A DNA stretch of 63,040 bases, from positions 1 through 63,040 of the forward strand of contig NZ_JACKSH010000039.1 of NCBI RefSeq assembly GCF_025821625.1, read 5' to 3'. Under the pieces are notes generated by a model, which did no database searches, was not told the DNA's origin, and saw only the letters and a program-made list of their open reading frames with translations. Both the position numbers and the translations under genes were made by a program. Positions 1-8,301 of this stretch are shown piece by piece (positions within the stretch are counted from its first letter, which is position 1; each line of letters opens with the position of its first letter). Source of the stretch: Mycolicibacterium pyrenivorans (GTDB taxonomy: Bacteria > Actinomycetota > Actinomycetes > Mycobacteriales > Mycobacteriaceae).

Positions 1-165
1 GGCTACGGCCATCACACCGCCAAATCACTGACCTCGATGATCTACCTCATGCTCGGCGGAATCAGCCCGAAACTCCCCACAACAAGGTGAGGAGTCGCCG
101 CGATCTTCCATGTCGACGGCGGCATCGACTCGAACAACTCGCCGCTCCCGATCCCCGACTACTGA
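1..165 (+). pseudogene. C-terminal remnant of an SDR-type oxidoreductase, interrupted by a stop
   Basis: One frame runs from the window edge to 165 but carries a TGA at 88-90. Beyond that stop the same frame continues as HVDGGIDSNN and ends in LPIPDY. VDGG followed by a short tail is the usual C-terminus of short-chain dehydrogenases, and the intact SDR at 49951-50742 ends almost identically (VDGG...LPIPDL). The distance from the apparent TAK motif at residue 8 to VDGG is shorter than normal for an SDR, so part of the domain may also be missing. It sits 20 bp upstream of a DapB-N-like gene, the same order as the intact pair near 50 kb. Most of the gene is outside the window, so a sequencing error at the TGA cannot be excluded. 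Confidence 0.5.
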
Positions 166-185
166 GCAGGAACGGACACATCAGG

Positions 186-1259
186 ATGCGCAGAGTGGTT
201 CAGTTCTCCACCGGTAACGTCGGGCGGCACTCGTTGCAGGCGATCATCGGCAGACCCGATATGGAGCTGGTCGGCGTGCACGCCGCCAACCCCGAGAAGA
301 TCGGGCGGGACGCCGCGGAACTGTGCGGTCTGAGCGAACCGACCGGGGTCGTCGCCACGGACGACCTCGACGCGTTGATCGCGCTGAAACCCGATTGCGT
401 GGTCTACACCGCGCTGGGAGAGACGCGGCCGATGGAGGCCATCGAGCAGATGTCGAAGCTGCTCGCCGCGGGTGTCAACGTGGTCGGCACGTCGATGGTG
501 TGGCTGGTGACGCCGAAACAGGCCGACGACTGGCTGCGGACGCCGTTGGAACAGGCGTGCGAGCAGGGCAACGCCTCGCTGTACGTCAACGGCATCGACC
601 CCGGTTACTCGGGGGACACGGCGGTGCACTCCGCGCTGAGTCTGGTCACCCGCGCGCGATCGGTCACCGTCCAGGAGATCTTCGACTACGGCAACTACGA
701 CGACTTCGAATACACCGGAACGGCGATGGGCTTCGGTAGCAGCCCGTCCGACGAGCTTCCGATGGCGTTCCAGCCGGGGGTCATCGCGTCACTGTTCGGC
801 GGCTTGGTGCGCAACCTCGCCGCCCACCTCGACGTGGAACTCGACGAAGTGCGTGAGCGGTGCGACCCCTGGTACACACCCGAGCGCATCGAATGCAAGA
901 TGACGACGGTCGAACCCGGGCACATGGCCGCCGTGCGGTTCGCAGCCGTTGGGATACGCGACGGCGAACCCGTCATCACCGTCGAACACATCAACAGGCT
1001 GACCTCCGCGGCCGGCCCGCAGTGGGAGTTCCCGCCCGAAGGGCACCTCGGCGTGCACAAGGTGATCGTGGAAGGCGAGCCACGGGTGGAGGTGAGCACC
1101 CACCTGTCCCATCCCGTTCTCGACGTCACCGACGCCGGGTGTCTCTCCACTGCCGCGCGGGCGGTCAACGCCATCGACTGGGTGTGCCGGGCGCCCGCGG
1201 GCCTGGTCGCGGTCGAGGACATCCCGCCCACGGAGATGATCCGCGGGTTGATGTGGTGA
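186..1259 (+). CDS. DapB-N-domain NAD(P)-dependent dehydrogenase family protein
   Basis: 357-residue protein starting MRRVVQFSTGNVGRHSL. The GxGNVG-type dinucleotide-binding loop lies within the first 15 residues, followed by a Rossmann domain and a long C-terminal domain containing NGIDPGYSGD. This architecture is common in mycobacteria and is often annotated as dihydrodipicolinate reductase or 2,4-diaminopentanoate dehydrogenase-like; it is not a true DapB of lysine synthesis, which is shorter. The ATG at 186 is chosen because the family motif starts there; an open frame extends upstream to 87 but has no family similarity. Two paralogues are in this window (48828-49904 and 59480-60604). The SDR remnant immediately upstream suggests a former SDR plus dehydrogenase cassette. 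Substrate unknown. Confidence 0.8.
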   Translation: MRRVVQFSTGNVGRHSLQAIIGRPDMELVGVHAANPEKIGRDAAELCGLSEPTGVVATDDLDALIALKPDCVVYTALGETRPMEAIEQMSKLLAAGVNVVGTSMVWLVTPKQADDWLRTPLEQACEQGNASLYVNGIDPGYSGDTAVHSALSLVTRARSVTVQEIFDYGNYDDFEYTGTAMGFGSSPSDELPMAFQPGVIASLFGGLVRNLAAHLDVELDEVRERCDPWYTPERIECKMTTVEPGHMAAVRFAAVGIRDGEPVITVEHINRLTSAAGPQWEFPPEGHLGVHKVIVEGEPRVEVSTHLSHPVLDVTDAGCLSTAARAVNAIDWVCRAPAGLVAVEDIPPTEMIRGLMW

Positions 1260-1288
1260 GCGGACCGAGACGCGGGCTGCCGCGTTCG

Positions 1289-1954
1289 TCAGTCGCGGGG
1301 TGATGCAATCACCGCGTCGGCGATCGGCGTGTCGCCGGAGATCACCTCGAAGGTCGTTCCGGCGGTGTCCGGGGTGTCGAGAACCTCGAGAAGCACCGCG
1401 GCGACGTCTTCGCGGGGAATGCTGTCGCGCCCGGTCGACGATGCGATCCTCACCCGCCCGGTACCCGGATCGTCGGTGAGCAGACCGGGGCGCACGATCG
1501 TCGCGTCGAGCGTCTCCCGCCTCCGGACGGCGTCGTCCGCGGCTCCTTTCGCCCGCAGGTACGTGACGAAGACGGGATCCCCGGCGTCGTCGGGCGCCTC
1601 CGCGTCGGCCCCCATCGCCGAGATCATCACGTAGCGACGCACCCCTGCTGTCTCCGCGGCATCGGCCAACAGGATCGCGGCGTCCCGGTCGACGGTCTCC
1701 TTGCGCGCCGCCCCGCTGCCAGGTCCCGCGCCCGCGGCGAAGACCACCGCGTCGGCGCCGCGAAGATGGGTCGCGACCTCGTCTGCGGACGCTGCCTCGA
1801 GGTCCACCACGATGGCATCGGCACCGGCGTCTTCGAGGTCGGCGGTGTGGGCCGGGTTGCGGACGAACCCCCCCACCGAGTCACCGCGCTGCGACAGCAG
1901 CCGTTCCAGGAACAGCGCGACCTTCCCGTGCCCACCCGCGATCACCACACGCAT
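1289..1954 (-). CDS. NmrA/atypical-SDR NAD(P)-binding protein
   Basis: 221 residues beginning MRVVIAGGHGKVALFLERLL, an N-terminal glycine-rich NAD(P)-binding loop (GGHGKV) typical of atypical short-chain dehydrogenases of the NAD(P)H-binding/NmrA-like group. The motif RYVMISAMGA near residue 105 and the segment TIVRPGLL near residue 155 match the central and later strands of this fold. No YxxxK dyad is obvious, as expected for this group, which may act as a reductase or a redox sensor. It lies 10 bp downstream of the VOC gene in the same direction, so the two probably form a small operon transcribed away from the metallophosphoesterase. Confidence 0.8.
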   Translation of the reverse strand: MRVVIAGGHGKVALFLERLLSQRGDSVGGFVRNPAHTADLEDAGADAIVVDLEAASADEVATHLRGADAVVFAAGAGPGSGAARKETVDRDAAILLADAAETAGVRRYVMISAMGADAEAPDDAGDPVFVTYLRAKGAADDAVRRRETLDATIVRPGLLTDDPGTGRVRIASSTGRDSIPREDVAAVLLEVLDTPDTAGTTFEVISGDTPIADAVIASPRD

Positions 1955-1964
1955 GCTCTACCTC

Positions 1965-2396
1965 CTAAGCGGCGAACACCTGGGAGTCGTCGGCGAACGC
2001 CTTGAACTCCAGTGCATTCCCCGCCGGATCGAGAAGAAACATCGTCCACTGCTCACCCGTCTCACCTGCGAAGCGGACATACGGTTCGATGACGAACTCG
2101 ACGCCGGCGGCGTGCAGTCGCTCGCTCAGCTTGTGGAACTCCGGGATCGTCAGGATCAGGCCGAAGTGGGGGACCGGCACGTCGTGCCCATCGACGGGAT
2201 TGTGGAGCGCAGCCATCCGGTCGGGCGCCAGATGGGTGACCACCTGGTGCCCCTGAAGGTTCCAGTCGACCCACTGCTCGTCGCTGCGACCCTGCTGCAG
2301 GCCGAGGACGTCCCCATAGAACTTGCGAGCCGCCGTCAGATCGTCGACCGGGATGGCCAGATGGAACCGGGGGATCGGGGAGTCGAGCGTGGTCAT
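1965..2396 (-). CDS. VOC (glyoxalase/dioxygenase superfamily) protein
   Basis: 143 residues with a single vicinal-oxygen-chelate fold: [20 protein letters not shown] at residues 11-30 is the classic first beta-alpha module, and [17 protein letters not shown] near residue 120 is the terminal module with the conserved Glu metal ligand. Length is normal for a one-domain VOC protein acting as a dimer. Function (glyoxalase, extradiol dioxygenase, resistance protein) cannot be assigned. It is the first gene of a two-gene minus-strand unit and is divergent from the metallophosphoesterase. Confidence 0.85.
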   Translation of the reverse strand: MTTLDSPIPRFHLAIPVDDLTAARKFYGDVLGLQQGRSDEQWVDWNLQGHQVVTHLAPDRMAALHNPVDGHDVPVPHFGLILTIPEFHKLSERLHAAGVEFVIEPYVRFAGETGEQWTMFLLDPAGNALEFKAFADDSQVFAA

Positions 2397-2459
2397 CCCC
2401 CAATGCTAGGAGCCCGGGCCGGCGGCCGAACAGGTTCGACATGAGTAACGTCGGAGTCG

Positions 2460-3689
2460 ATGACTGTCCGAGACCCGCATGCAGAAGATTCCGGCACCAT
2501 GACGGACGCCCCTGCGGACGTGGTGGAATCCGTCGAACCGTCGCGGCGGTCGCGGCGGCGGTGGCGCCGCACGGCGGTCGTCTTCGGGATCTTGGCGCTG
2601 CTGTTCGGCGTGCCGTGGTGGACGCTGCTGGCGACGCCGGCCGACTGGCCGCCCGCCGTCTTCGTGACCGGAACGCTGTTCTTCGCCGCCGCGTTCGTCG
2701 CCACGCCGGTTTTGATGAGCCTGGGTCATGGCCGCAGGCATCTCGACTGGGCCGCTGTCACCGCGGTCACTCTGCTGGGTACCGCCTGGGTGTTGTTCGT
2801 CTGGTCGATGCTGGGCCAGGTGATGCGACTGGTACTGCAGCTCGTGGGCGTCGAGGATCAGGCGCGGTCGCGGATCGTCTCGCTTGCGGTCGTCACCGTC
2901 GCGGTGGCCCTCCTCGGGTGGGGATTCGTCGAAGCGATGCGCGTACCGCGGGTTAAGAAGGTCGATGTCGCAGGCACCCGGTTCGGTCGCGGTCTGGATG
3001 GCTTGCGCGTCGCGGTGATCACCGATACCCATTACGGGCCGATCGATCGTGCGCGGTGGTCGGCCGCCGTGGCGGCGCGGGTCAACGAACTGCGCGCCGA
3101 CATCGTGTGCCACGTCGGCGACATCGCCGACGGGACGGTCGAGATACGCGAAAACCAAGCGGGCGCACTTGCTTCGGTGGAGGCCACATCGGCTCTCGTG
3201 TACGTCACCGGCAACCACGAATACTTCAGTGAGGCCCAGGAATGGCTGGACTACATGGAGAGCATCGGGTGGGAGGCCCTGCACAATCGACACATCGTCG
3301 TCGAACGCGGCGGTGACCGGCTGATCGTCGCCGGGGTGGACGACGCGACCGCGAAGGCGTCGTTCGTCGACGGACACGGCGAGGACCTGGACGCCGCCCT
3401 CGCCGACGCCGACCGCAACCTACCGATCCTCCTGCTGGCGCATCAACCCAAACAGGTCGTGCACGCCGCGCGCGCGGGCGTCGATCTGCAGGTGTCGGGC
3501 CACACTCACGGGGGCCAGATCTGGCCGTTCAATTTCTTGGTGCGGCTCGAGCAGCCGGTGGTGCACGGTCTGAGTCGACACGGTGAGCGGACGCAGCTGT
3601 ACACGAGCCGCGGAACCGGGTTCTGGGGCCCGCCCTTCCGTGTGTTCGCGCCGAGCGAGATCACCCTGCTGACCCTTCGCTGCGCGTGA
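2460..3689 (+). CDS. Membrane-anchored metallophosphoesterase
   Basis: About 409 residues. The first 170 residues hold several hydrophobic spans (AVVFGILALLFGVPWW, then further segments up to about residue 160), so the protein is membrane anchored. The C-terminal half carries the calcineurin-like metallophosphoesterase motifs in order: VITDTHYG, HVGDIADG, TGNHEY, LLLAHQPK and SGHTHGGQIWPF. The arrangement is that of the YkuE/TMEM86-like metallophosphoesterases. The ATG at 2460 gives the longest form; an in-frame ATG at 2499 (MTDAPADVV) is an equally reasonable start, since neither has a well-spaced ribosome-binding site. The gene ends 11 bp before the convergent CoA ligase. Confidence 0.85.
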   Translation: MTVRDPHAEDSGTMTDAPADVVESVEPSRRSRRRWRRTAVVFGILALLFGVPWWTLLATPADWPPAVFVTGTLFFAAAFVATPVLMSLGHGRRHLDWAAVTAVTLLGTAWVLFVWSMLGQVMRLVLQLVGVEDQARSRIVSLAVVTVAVALLGWGFVEAMRVPRVKKVDVAGTRFGRGLDGLRVAVITDTHYGPIDRARWSAAVAARVNELRADIVCHVGDIADGTVEIRENQAGALASVEATSALVYVTGNHEYFSEAQEWLDYMESIGWEALHNRHIVVERGGDRLIVAGVDDATAKASFVDGHGEDLDAALADADRNLPILLLAHQPKQVVHAARAGVDLQVSGHTHGGQIWPFNFLVRLEQPVVHGLSRHGERTQLYTSRGTGFWGPPFRVFAPSEITLLTLRCA

Positions 3690-3700
3690 AGGCCGCACTC

Positions 3701-5182
3701 TCAGGCCAATCGGGCGCGTAGCTCCCGCTTGAGCACCTTGCCGTAACTGTTCTTGGGCAGCTCGTCGACGAACTCGTAGCGTTTCGGCCGCTTGAACCGC
3801 GCGATGCGCTCCAGCAGGTGGGTGTCCAGGTCGTCGGGGGAGACCCGGCCGACGATGAACGCGACCACCACCTCACCCCACTCGTCGTCGGGAGCGCCGA
3901 CGACGCCGGCCTCCACGACGTCGGGGTGCTCCAGCAGGATCTCCTCGACCTCGCGCGGGTAGATGTTGCTGCCACCGCTGATCACCACGTCCTTGGACCG
4001 GTCGCGCAGCGTGAGGAACCCTTGAGCGTCAAACGATCCCATGTCGCCGGTGCGCAACCAGCCGTCCCGCAGCGTCGCCGCGGTGGCGTCGGGGTTGTGC
4101 CAGTAACCGGACATCACGACGTCGCCGCGGCAGACGATCTCGCCGATCTCGTCGACCCCCGCAGGCGCGCCGTCCGGACCGAGCACCGCGACGTCGACGC
4201 CGGAGCGCGCGTACCCGACCGAGCCGAGCACCGCGTCGGAGGCCCATCCGTCATCGGCGACGTGGTCGCGCTGCCGCAGACCCGTGATCGTCATCGGTGC
4301 CTCGCCCTGCCCGTAGAGCTGGACGAAGATCGGACCGAACGCCGCCATCGCCTTCTTCAGGCTGTCGACGTACATCGGACCGCCGCCGTAGACGATCGTC
4401 TGCAGGTTGCGCGGCCGCTCCCGCCCCGTCTGGACCAGTCGCGCCACCATGGTGGGCGCCAAGAACGCGCTGCAGCCCGGATGGTGCTCGCACAGGTCGA
4501 GGAACTCCAGGGGCTCGAACGCGCCCGATGCGGGCACCACCTGCCGGGCGCCGCGTGCCACGTAGGGCGGCACGTACAGGCCCGACCCGTGTGACATCGG
4601 CGCGCCGTGGATGAGGCTGCAGTTCTCGTCGGCGGAATCGAAGTCGGCGAGGTGCGACACCGTCATCGCCATCAGATTGCGGTGCGACAGCATCGCGCCC
4701 TTGGAGCGCCCCGTCGTGCCGCTGGTGTAGAACAGCCACGCCAGGCTCGCCGGATCGGTGAACCGGGGCGGGTCCGAAACCTCTGCACCACAGCGGCTTT
4801 CGTACTCCCCGCCGCCGATGGTCTCGATGGGCACCGCGGTCTCCGCGGCCAGCTGGGCGCCGAGCTTGGGGGACGCGAAGATCCGGGCGGCGCCCGAGTC
4901 GGCGACGATCTGCTCCATCTCGCGGGGGCGCAGCTTGTAGTTGATCGGCACGAAGACGCACTCGGCCGCCCAGATCGCGAACATCAACTCGACGATCTGC
5001 GGGCAGTTCTCGCTGGCCACCGCGACACGCGCGCCGGGCCCGAACTCACCGAACGTCGTCGCCAGCCGCAACGCCCGCTCCCGCAGCTGCGACCATGTAT
5101 GCACCTGGCGCTCACCGTGATACACCGCACCGCGGTCGCCGTGGCGGGCCGCGGTCTGGTCGAGAAGGGCGAACAGGTTCAC
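3701..5182 (-). CDS. Acyl-CoA synthetase (AMP-binding, FadD-type)
   Basis: 493 residues of the ANL adenylating superfamily. Visible motifs: LFYTSGTTGRSKGAM (ATP P-loop), a YGQGEAPMT segment (A5-type motif), GYWHNPDATAATLRDGWLRTG with the hinge-preceding Asp, GGSNIYPREVEE, and the C-terminal KNSYGKVLKREL with the catalytic Lys. It should form an acyl-adenylate and then the CoA thioester of a carboxylic acid. The start is the GTG at 5182-5180, which overlaps the TGA of the upstream SDR as GTGA; the longer open frame upstream lies inside the SDR gene and is not credible. It is the last gene of the five-gene minus-strand arm under the GntR regulator. Confidence 0.9.
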   Translation of the reverse strand: MNLFALLDQTAARHGDRGAVYHGERQVHTWSQLRERALRLATTFGEFGPGARVAVASENCPQIVELMFAIWAAECVFVPINYKLRPREMEQIVADSGAARIFASPKLGAQLAAETAVPIETIGGGEYESRCGAEVSDPPRFTDPASLAWLFYTSGTTGRSKGAMLSHRNLMAMTVSHLADFDSADENCSLIHGAPMSHGSGLYVPPYVARGARQVVPASGAFEPLEFLDLCEHHPGCSAFLAPTMVARLVQTGRERPRNLQTIVYGGGPMYVDSLKKAMAAFGPIFVQLYGQGEAPMTITGLRQRDHVADDGWASDAVLGSVGYARSGVDVAVLGPDGAPAGVDEIGEIVCRGDVVMSGYWHNPDATAATLRDGWLRTGDMGSFDAQGFLTLRDRSKDVVISGGSNIYPREVEEILLEHPDVVEAGVVGAPDDEWGEVVVAFIVGRVSPDDLDTHLLERIARFKRPKRYEFVDELPKNSYGKVLKRELRARLA

Positions 5183-5964
5183 GACGAACCCCCACCCGGA
5201 ATCCACTTGGCGTTCAGCGCGAACTCGGACAGGTACTTCGTCGAACTCCAGCCGCCGTCGACGACGATGGTCTGCCCGTTGATGAAGCTCCCGCCCTCGG
5301 AGCACAGGAATGCCACCGTGGCGGCGATGTCTTCGACCTTTCCGAGCCGTTGATGCGGCGTCATCTCGGTGTTGATCTTGCGGAAGCGCTCGTCTTCCAG
5401 ACGGGTGGCGACCATCGGCGTAAGGGTGACGCCGGGAGCGACGGCGTTGCAGCGGATTCCCTGTGCGCCGTACTGGCAGGCGATGTGGGTGGTCAGCGAC
5501 GTCAGGCCACCCTTGGCTGCTGAGTACGCACCGCCCCGCAGGCCGCCGACGACGGCGAACGTGGAGGTCACGTTGATGATCGCCGACCCCGGCTGCATGT
5601 GGACGATGACGTCACGCGCCAGCCGGAACGGTGCGCGCAGCATGAGACCGAGGAAATAGTCCAGTGATTCGTCGTCGGTCTCGTGCAGCGGCTTGGGGCT
5701 GCCCACACCGGCGTTGTTGATCAGGAAGTCGATGCGTCCCCACCGATCGAGGGCCGCGGCGACGATGCGTTGTGGCGCGTCGTCCGCGGTGAGGTCCACG
5801 GCCACCGTGGCGATCCGGTCGGGCTCGCCGACGGCCCGCTCCAACTCGGCGAGCCGGTCGGGGTCGCGGCCGGTGCCCAGCACCGCCATGCCCTGCTCGG
5901 CAAGCATAGTCGCGCAGCCGAACCCGATGCCGCTGCTGGCTCCCGTGACAATCGCTACCTGCAT
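5179..5964 (-). CDS. SDR family oxidoreductase
   Basis: 261 residues, classical short-chain dehydrogenase/reductase. TGASSGIGFG at residues 7-16 is the cofactor loop, NNAGVG the structural motif, TSTF the Ser region and YSAAKGG the catalytic Tyr-x3-Lys. VDGGWSS near the end is the usual C-terminal element. It probably oxidises or reduces a hydroxyl/keto group, with NAD(H) or NADP(H). It starts 1 bp after the stop of the upstream CoA ligase and its stop overlaps the start of the downstream ligase, so it is translated as part of the same operon; the likely substrate is a CoA-activated or free intermediate of that pathway. Confidence 0.92.
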   Translation of the reverse strand: MQVAIVTGASSGIGFGCATMLAEQGMAVLGTGRDPDRLAELERAVGEPDRIATVAVDLTADDAPQRIVAAALDRWGRIDFLINNAGVGSPKPLHETDDESLDYFLGLMLRAPFRLARDVIVHMQPGSAIINVTSTFAVVGGLRGGAYSAAKGGLTSLTTHIACQYGAQGIRCNAVAPGVTLTPMVATRLEDERFRKINTEMTPHQRLGKVEDIAATVAFLCSEGGSFINGQTIVVDGGWSSTKYLSEFALNAKWIPGGGSS

Positions 5965-5965
5965 G

Positions 5966-7561
5966 TCACAACCCGTCTCTCTGTGTTCCGGTCAGCTCAG
6001 CCTTGATCTTGTGCTTGAGGACTTTGCCAGCATCGTTCTTCGGCAGCGCCTCGAACAGCACCACGTTCTCGGGAGCCTTGAACTTCGCGACGCCCCTGTC
6101 CGCCAGGAACTCCCGTAGTTCCGTGACGTCGGGCGCTGGTGGGGCGGTGGGAACGATGGCCGCGCAGGCCCGCTCACCGGTGCGGATGTCGGGGATGCCG
6201 ACGATCGCGATCTCGGCGATCCGCGGATGGGTGACGAGAATGTCCTCGACCTCTTTGGGGGAGATGTTCTCGCCGTTGCGGATGATGATGTCCTTGGCGC
6301 GGCCCGTCACCACCAGGTAGCCGTCCTCCGTGAGGCGGCCGAGGTCACCGGTGCTGAAATAGCCTGCTTCATCGAAGGATTCACGGTTGTCCTCCGGATG
6401 CAGGTAGCCGGTGAGCATCTGGGGTCCGCGGGTCCGGATCTCTCCGTCGACCAGCCTGATGTCGGCAATGCCGGGACGGCCGTCGGTATCGGCGGCGCGG
6501 TCGACGTCACAGAGGGAGCCGACGGTGGTCACCGGGACCTCGGTGGACCCGTACACCCGGGTCACGAGGGCGCGCTCGAAGTAGTCTGCGGCGCGGCGGA
6601 TCAGTGACGGCGGGACCGAGGCGCCGCCACAGATGAAGACCTTGAGATCGGGAAGGCGGGTGCCGGCCCGCTGCGCTGCGGCCAGCAGCCCGTCGAGAAA
6701 CGGTGTCGCCCCGGCCATGTGGCTGCAACGGTGCGCCAGCATGAGGGCCACGGCGGCGTCGGGATCCCAGCGTTGCATCAGAACGGCCTCGGCGCCCAGC
6801 AGCAGCGGGCATTCGAACGCGTAGATCGATCCGCCGATGTGCGCGATGGGGGACGGCACGAGAAATGTGTCGCCGGGCTCGATCTTCCAGTGCTCACCCA
6901 GCTGAGTGATCAGCGCGTTCAGTGAGTCATGGCTGTGCAGAACGCCCTTCGGTCGGCCGGTGGTGCCGGACGTGTAGAGGATCATGCGGGTGGCTTCGGG
7001 ATCCAGGGGCGGCAGCGTCCCGCTGGTCGACTCGCGGAACAGATCCGCGAACGCGGTGTGTTCTCCCGCGTCGCCGCGCACCACCACGACCTGCGGAGGT
7101 GACGGCAGCCCGGCGACCACCCGGTCCAGCATCGCGGCGTAGCCGTGGCCGGCGAAGGTGTGCGGGATGAAGATCATCCGGCTGTCGGCGTCGGACAGGA
7201 TGAATGCCAGCTCGTGGTCACGTAGCGACGGCAGGATCGGGTTGACGGCCATGCCGGCCAGCGTTGCCCCCAGGTAGATGACCGCGGCCTCGCGCCAGTT
7301 CGGCACCATGAACGACACCACGCTGCCGACGGCCATCCGCTCGAGCAGCGCGTGCGCCAGTGTGGTCGCCTGATCGAGCAATTCCGCACAGGTCAAGCTG
7401 TTTTCGTCGTCCCGGACGAGGATTCGGTCGGGGGTCGCGTGCGCCGCGTCGCGCAGTGCGTCGGCCAGCGTGGCGCACCCGGATTTCATCGGGCGTCCCG
7501 GCTCCGGTCTCATTGTGCGTCCCGCACGCGGCTTCACTGTGCGTCCCGGCTCAGGTTTCAT
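5966..7561 (-). CDS. Acyl-CoA synthetase (AMP-binding) with a repeated N-terminus
   Basis: 531 residues from the ATG at 7561, which overlaps the GntR stop as ATGA. ANL motifs are complete: LYTSGTTGRPKGVLHS, YGSTEVPVTT, GYFSTGDLGRL, RNGENISPKEVED and KNDAGKVLKHKIKAEL with the catalytic Lys. The first 24 residues are three 8-residue repeats of the type MKPEPGRT, each beginning with Met or Val, encoded by a 24-bp tandem repeat; the family-like part begins at MKSGCATLADAL (ATG at 7489). The protein could therefore start at 7561, 7537, 7513 or 7489. It activates a carboxylate, possibly the pathway entry substrate; a second ligase lies two genes downstream. Confidence 0.9.
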   Translation of the reverse strand: MKPEPGRTVKPRAGRTMRPEPGRPMKSGCATLADALRDAAHATPDRILVRDDENSLTCAELLDQATTLAHALLERMAVGSVVSFMVPNWREAAVIYLGATLAGMAVNPILPSLRDHELAFILSDADSRMIFIPHTFAGHGYAAMLDRVVAGLPSPPQVVVVRGDAGEHTAFADLFRESTSGTLPPLDPEATRMILYTSGTTGRPKGVLHSHDSLNALITQLGEHWKIEPGDTFLVPSPIAHIGGSIYAFECPLLLGAEAVLMQRWDPDAAVALMLAHRCSHMAGATPFLDGLLAAAQRAGTRLPDLKVFICGGASVPPSLIRRAADYFERALVTRVYGSTEVPVTTVGSLCDVDRAADTDGRPGIADIRLVDGEIRTRGPQMLTGYLHPEDNRESFDEAGYFSTGDLGRLTEDGYLVVTGRAKDIIIRNGENISPKEVEDILVTHPRIAEIAIVGIPDIRTGERACAAIVPTAPPAPDVTELREFLADRGVAKFKAPENVVLFEALPKNDAGKVLKHKIKAELTGTQRDGL

Positions 7562-7581
7562 CGTGCGTCCCGCACGCGGCG
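7486..7581. repeat. 24-bp tandem repeat across the GntR stop / CoA-ligase start
   Basis: Four imperfect 24-bp units at 7486-7509, 7510-7533, 7534-7557 and 7558-7581. Units alternate between two flavours (core GTCCCGGCTC or GTCCCGCACGC read on the plus strand). On the minus strand each unit contains one in-frame start codon: ATG at 7561, GTG at 7537, ATG at 7513 and ATG at 7489. The unit nearest the GntR gene contains its last codons and the ATGA stop/start overlap, so the array looks like a tandem amplification of the translational-coupling junction. Because 24 is a multiple of three the frame is kept. Confidence 0.9.
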
Positions 7582-8301
7582 CATCGTCATCGCGTGCCTG
7601 AACCTCGACGCCGGATGCGTGTTGACCGTCACCTGGGCGATCTCGCCGTCGGAGGTGGTGTAGCTGCGCTGCATCTGCAGCGCGGCGGTGCCCGCCTCGA
7701 CCTGCAGGTGCTCGGCGAGCTCGGCGTCGAGGAGCACCGCGGAGATCTCCTGGTGGACCTCGACGACACTGACGCCGAACAGGTCTTCGATGAGCGGGAA
7801 GATCGGTCCGGTGTGGCGGTGCAGCAGCCTGCCGACCGCGGCGAAGCTGCGATTGATGTAGTACTCGGTCAGGCAGATCGGCGCCGAGTCGTCATCGGCG
7901 CGCCGGTATCCGCTCACCGCAAGCCATTCGGTGCCCGCCGCCAGGCCGGTGCGCTCCGCGAGCGCGCGGTCGACGGTGATCATGGCGTTCGTGTCGATGG
8001 CGAAGCGGGCGCCCTGGGCGAAGGCGAGCAGGTCGTCGATCGACATGACGTCCTGCTCGTAGGAGTTGGTGTTGGGGCGGGGAACCACCAGGGTGCCCGC
8101 CCGCGGCCGGGACGAGACGAGGTGGTCGTCACGCAGCCGGCGCAACGCCTCGCGAATGGTGTAGCGGCTCACCGAGAACCGCTCGCACAGCTCGTGTTCG
8201 GTGGGCAGCTGCGAGCCCACCGGGTAGACGCCGTCGACGATCTCCTTGCGGAGCGCGCGTGCCACCTGCAGGTAGCGGTGGTCGCCGGTCGTGGTCGTCA
8301 T
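7558..8301 (-). CDS. GntR-family transcriptional regulator with UTRA domain (HutC/FarR subfamily)
   Basis: 247 residues. The N-terminal winged helix is clear: LRKEIVDGVYPVGSQLPTEH followed by ERFSVSRYTIREALRRL (recognition helix) and SSRPRAGTLVVPRP (wing). The remainder has the UTRA ligand-sensing domain pattern, including EWLAVSGYRRADD and a TEYYINRSFA segment. UTRA proteins bind a small effector and usually repress a neighbouring catabolic operon. The gene is second in the minus-strand arm, with ATGA overlaps on both sides. Palindromes at 9907-9918 and 10004-10015 in the divergent promoter region are its likely operators (inference). Confidence 0.93.
   Translation of the reverse strand: MTTTTGDHRYLQVARALRKEIVDGVYPVGSQLPTEHELCERFSVSRYTIREALRRLRDDHLVSSRPRAGTLVVPRPNTNSYEQDVMSIDDLLAFAQGARFAIDTNAMITVDRALAERTGLAAGTEWLAVSGYRRADDDSAPICLTEYYINRSFAAVGRLLHRHTGPIFPLIEDLFGVSVVEVHQEISAVLLDAELAEHLQVEAGTAALQMQRSYTTSDGEIAQVTVNTHPASRFRHAMTMRRVRDAR

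Noticed and set aside
87..185. Upstream extension of the first DapB-N-like gene
   Set aside because: The family motif starts exactly at ATG 186 and the extension overlaps the SDR C-terminal codons in another frame.
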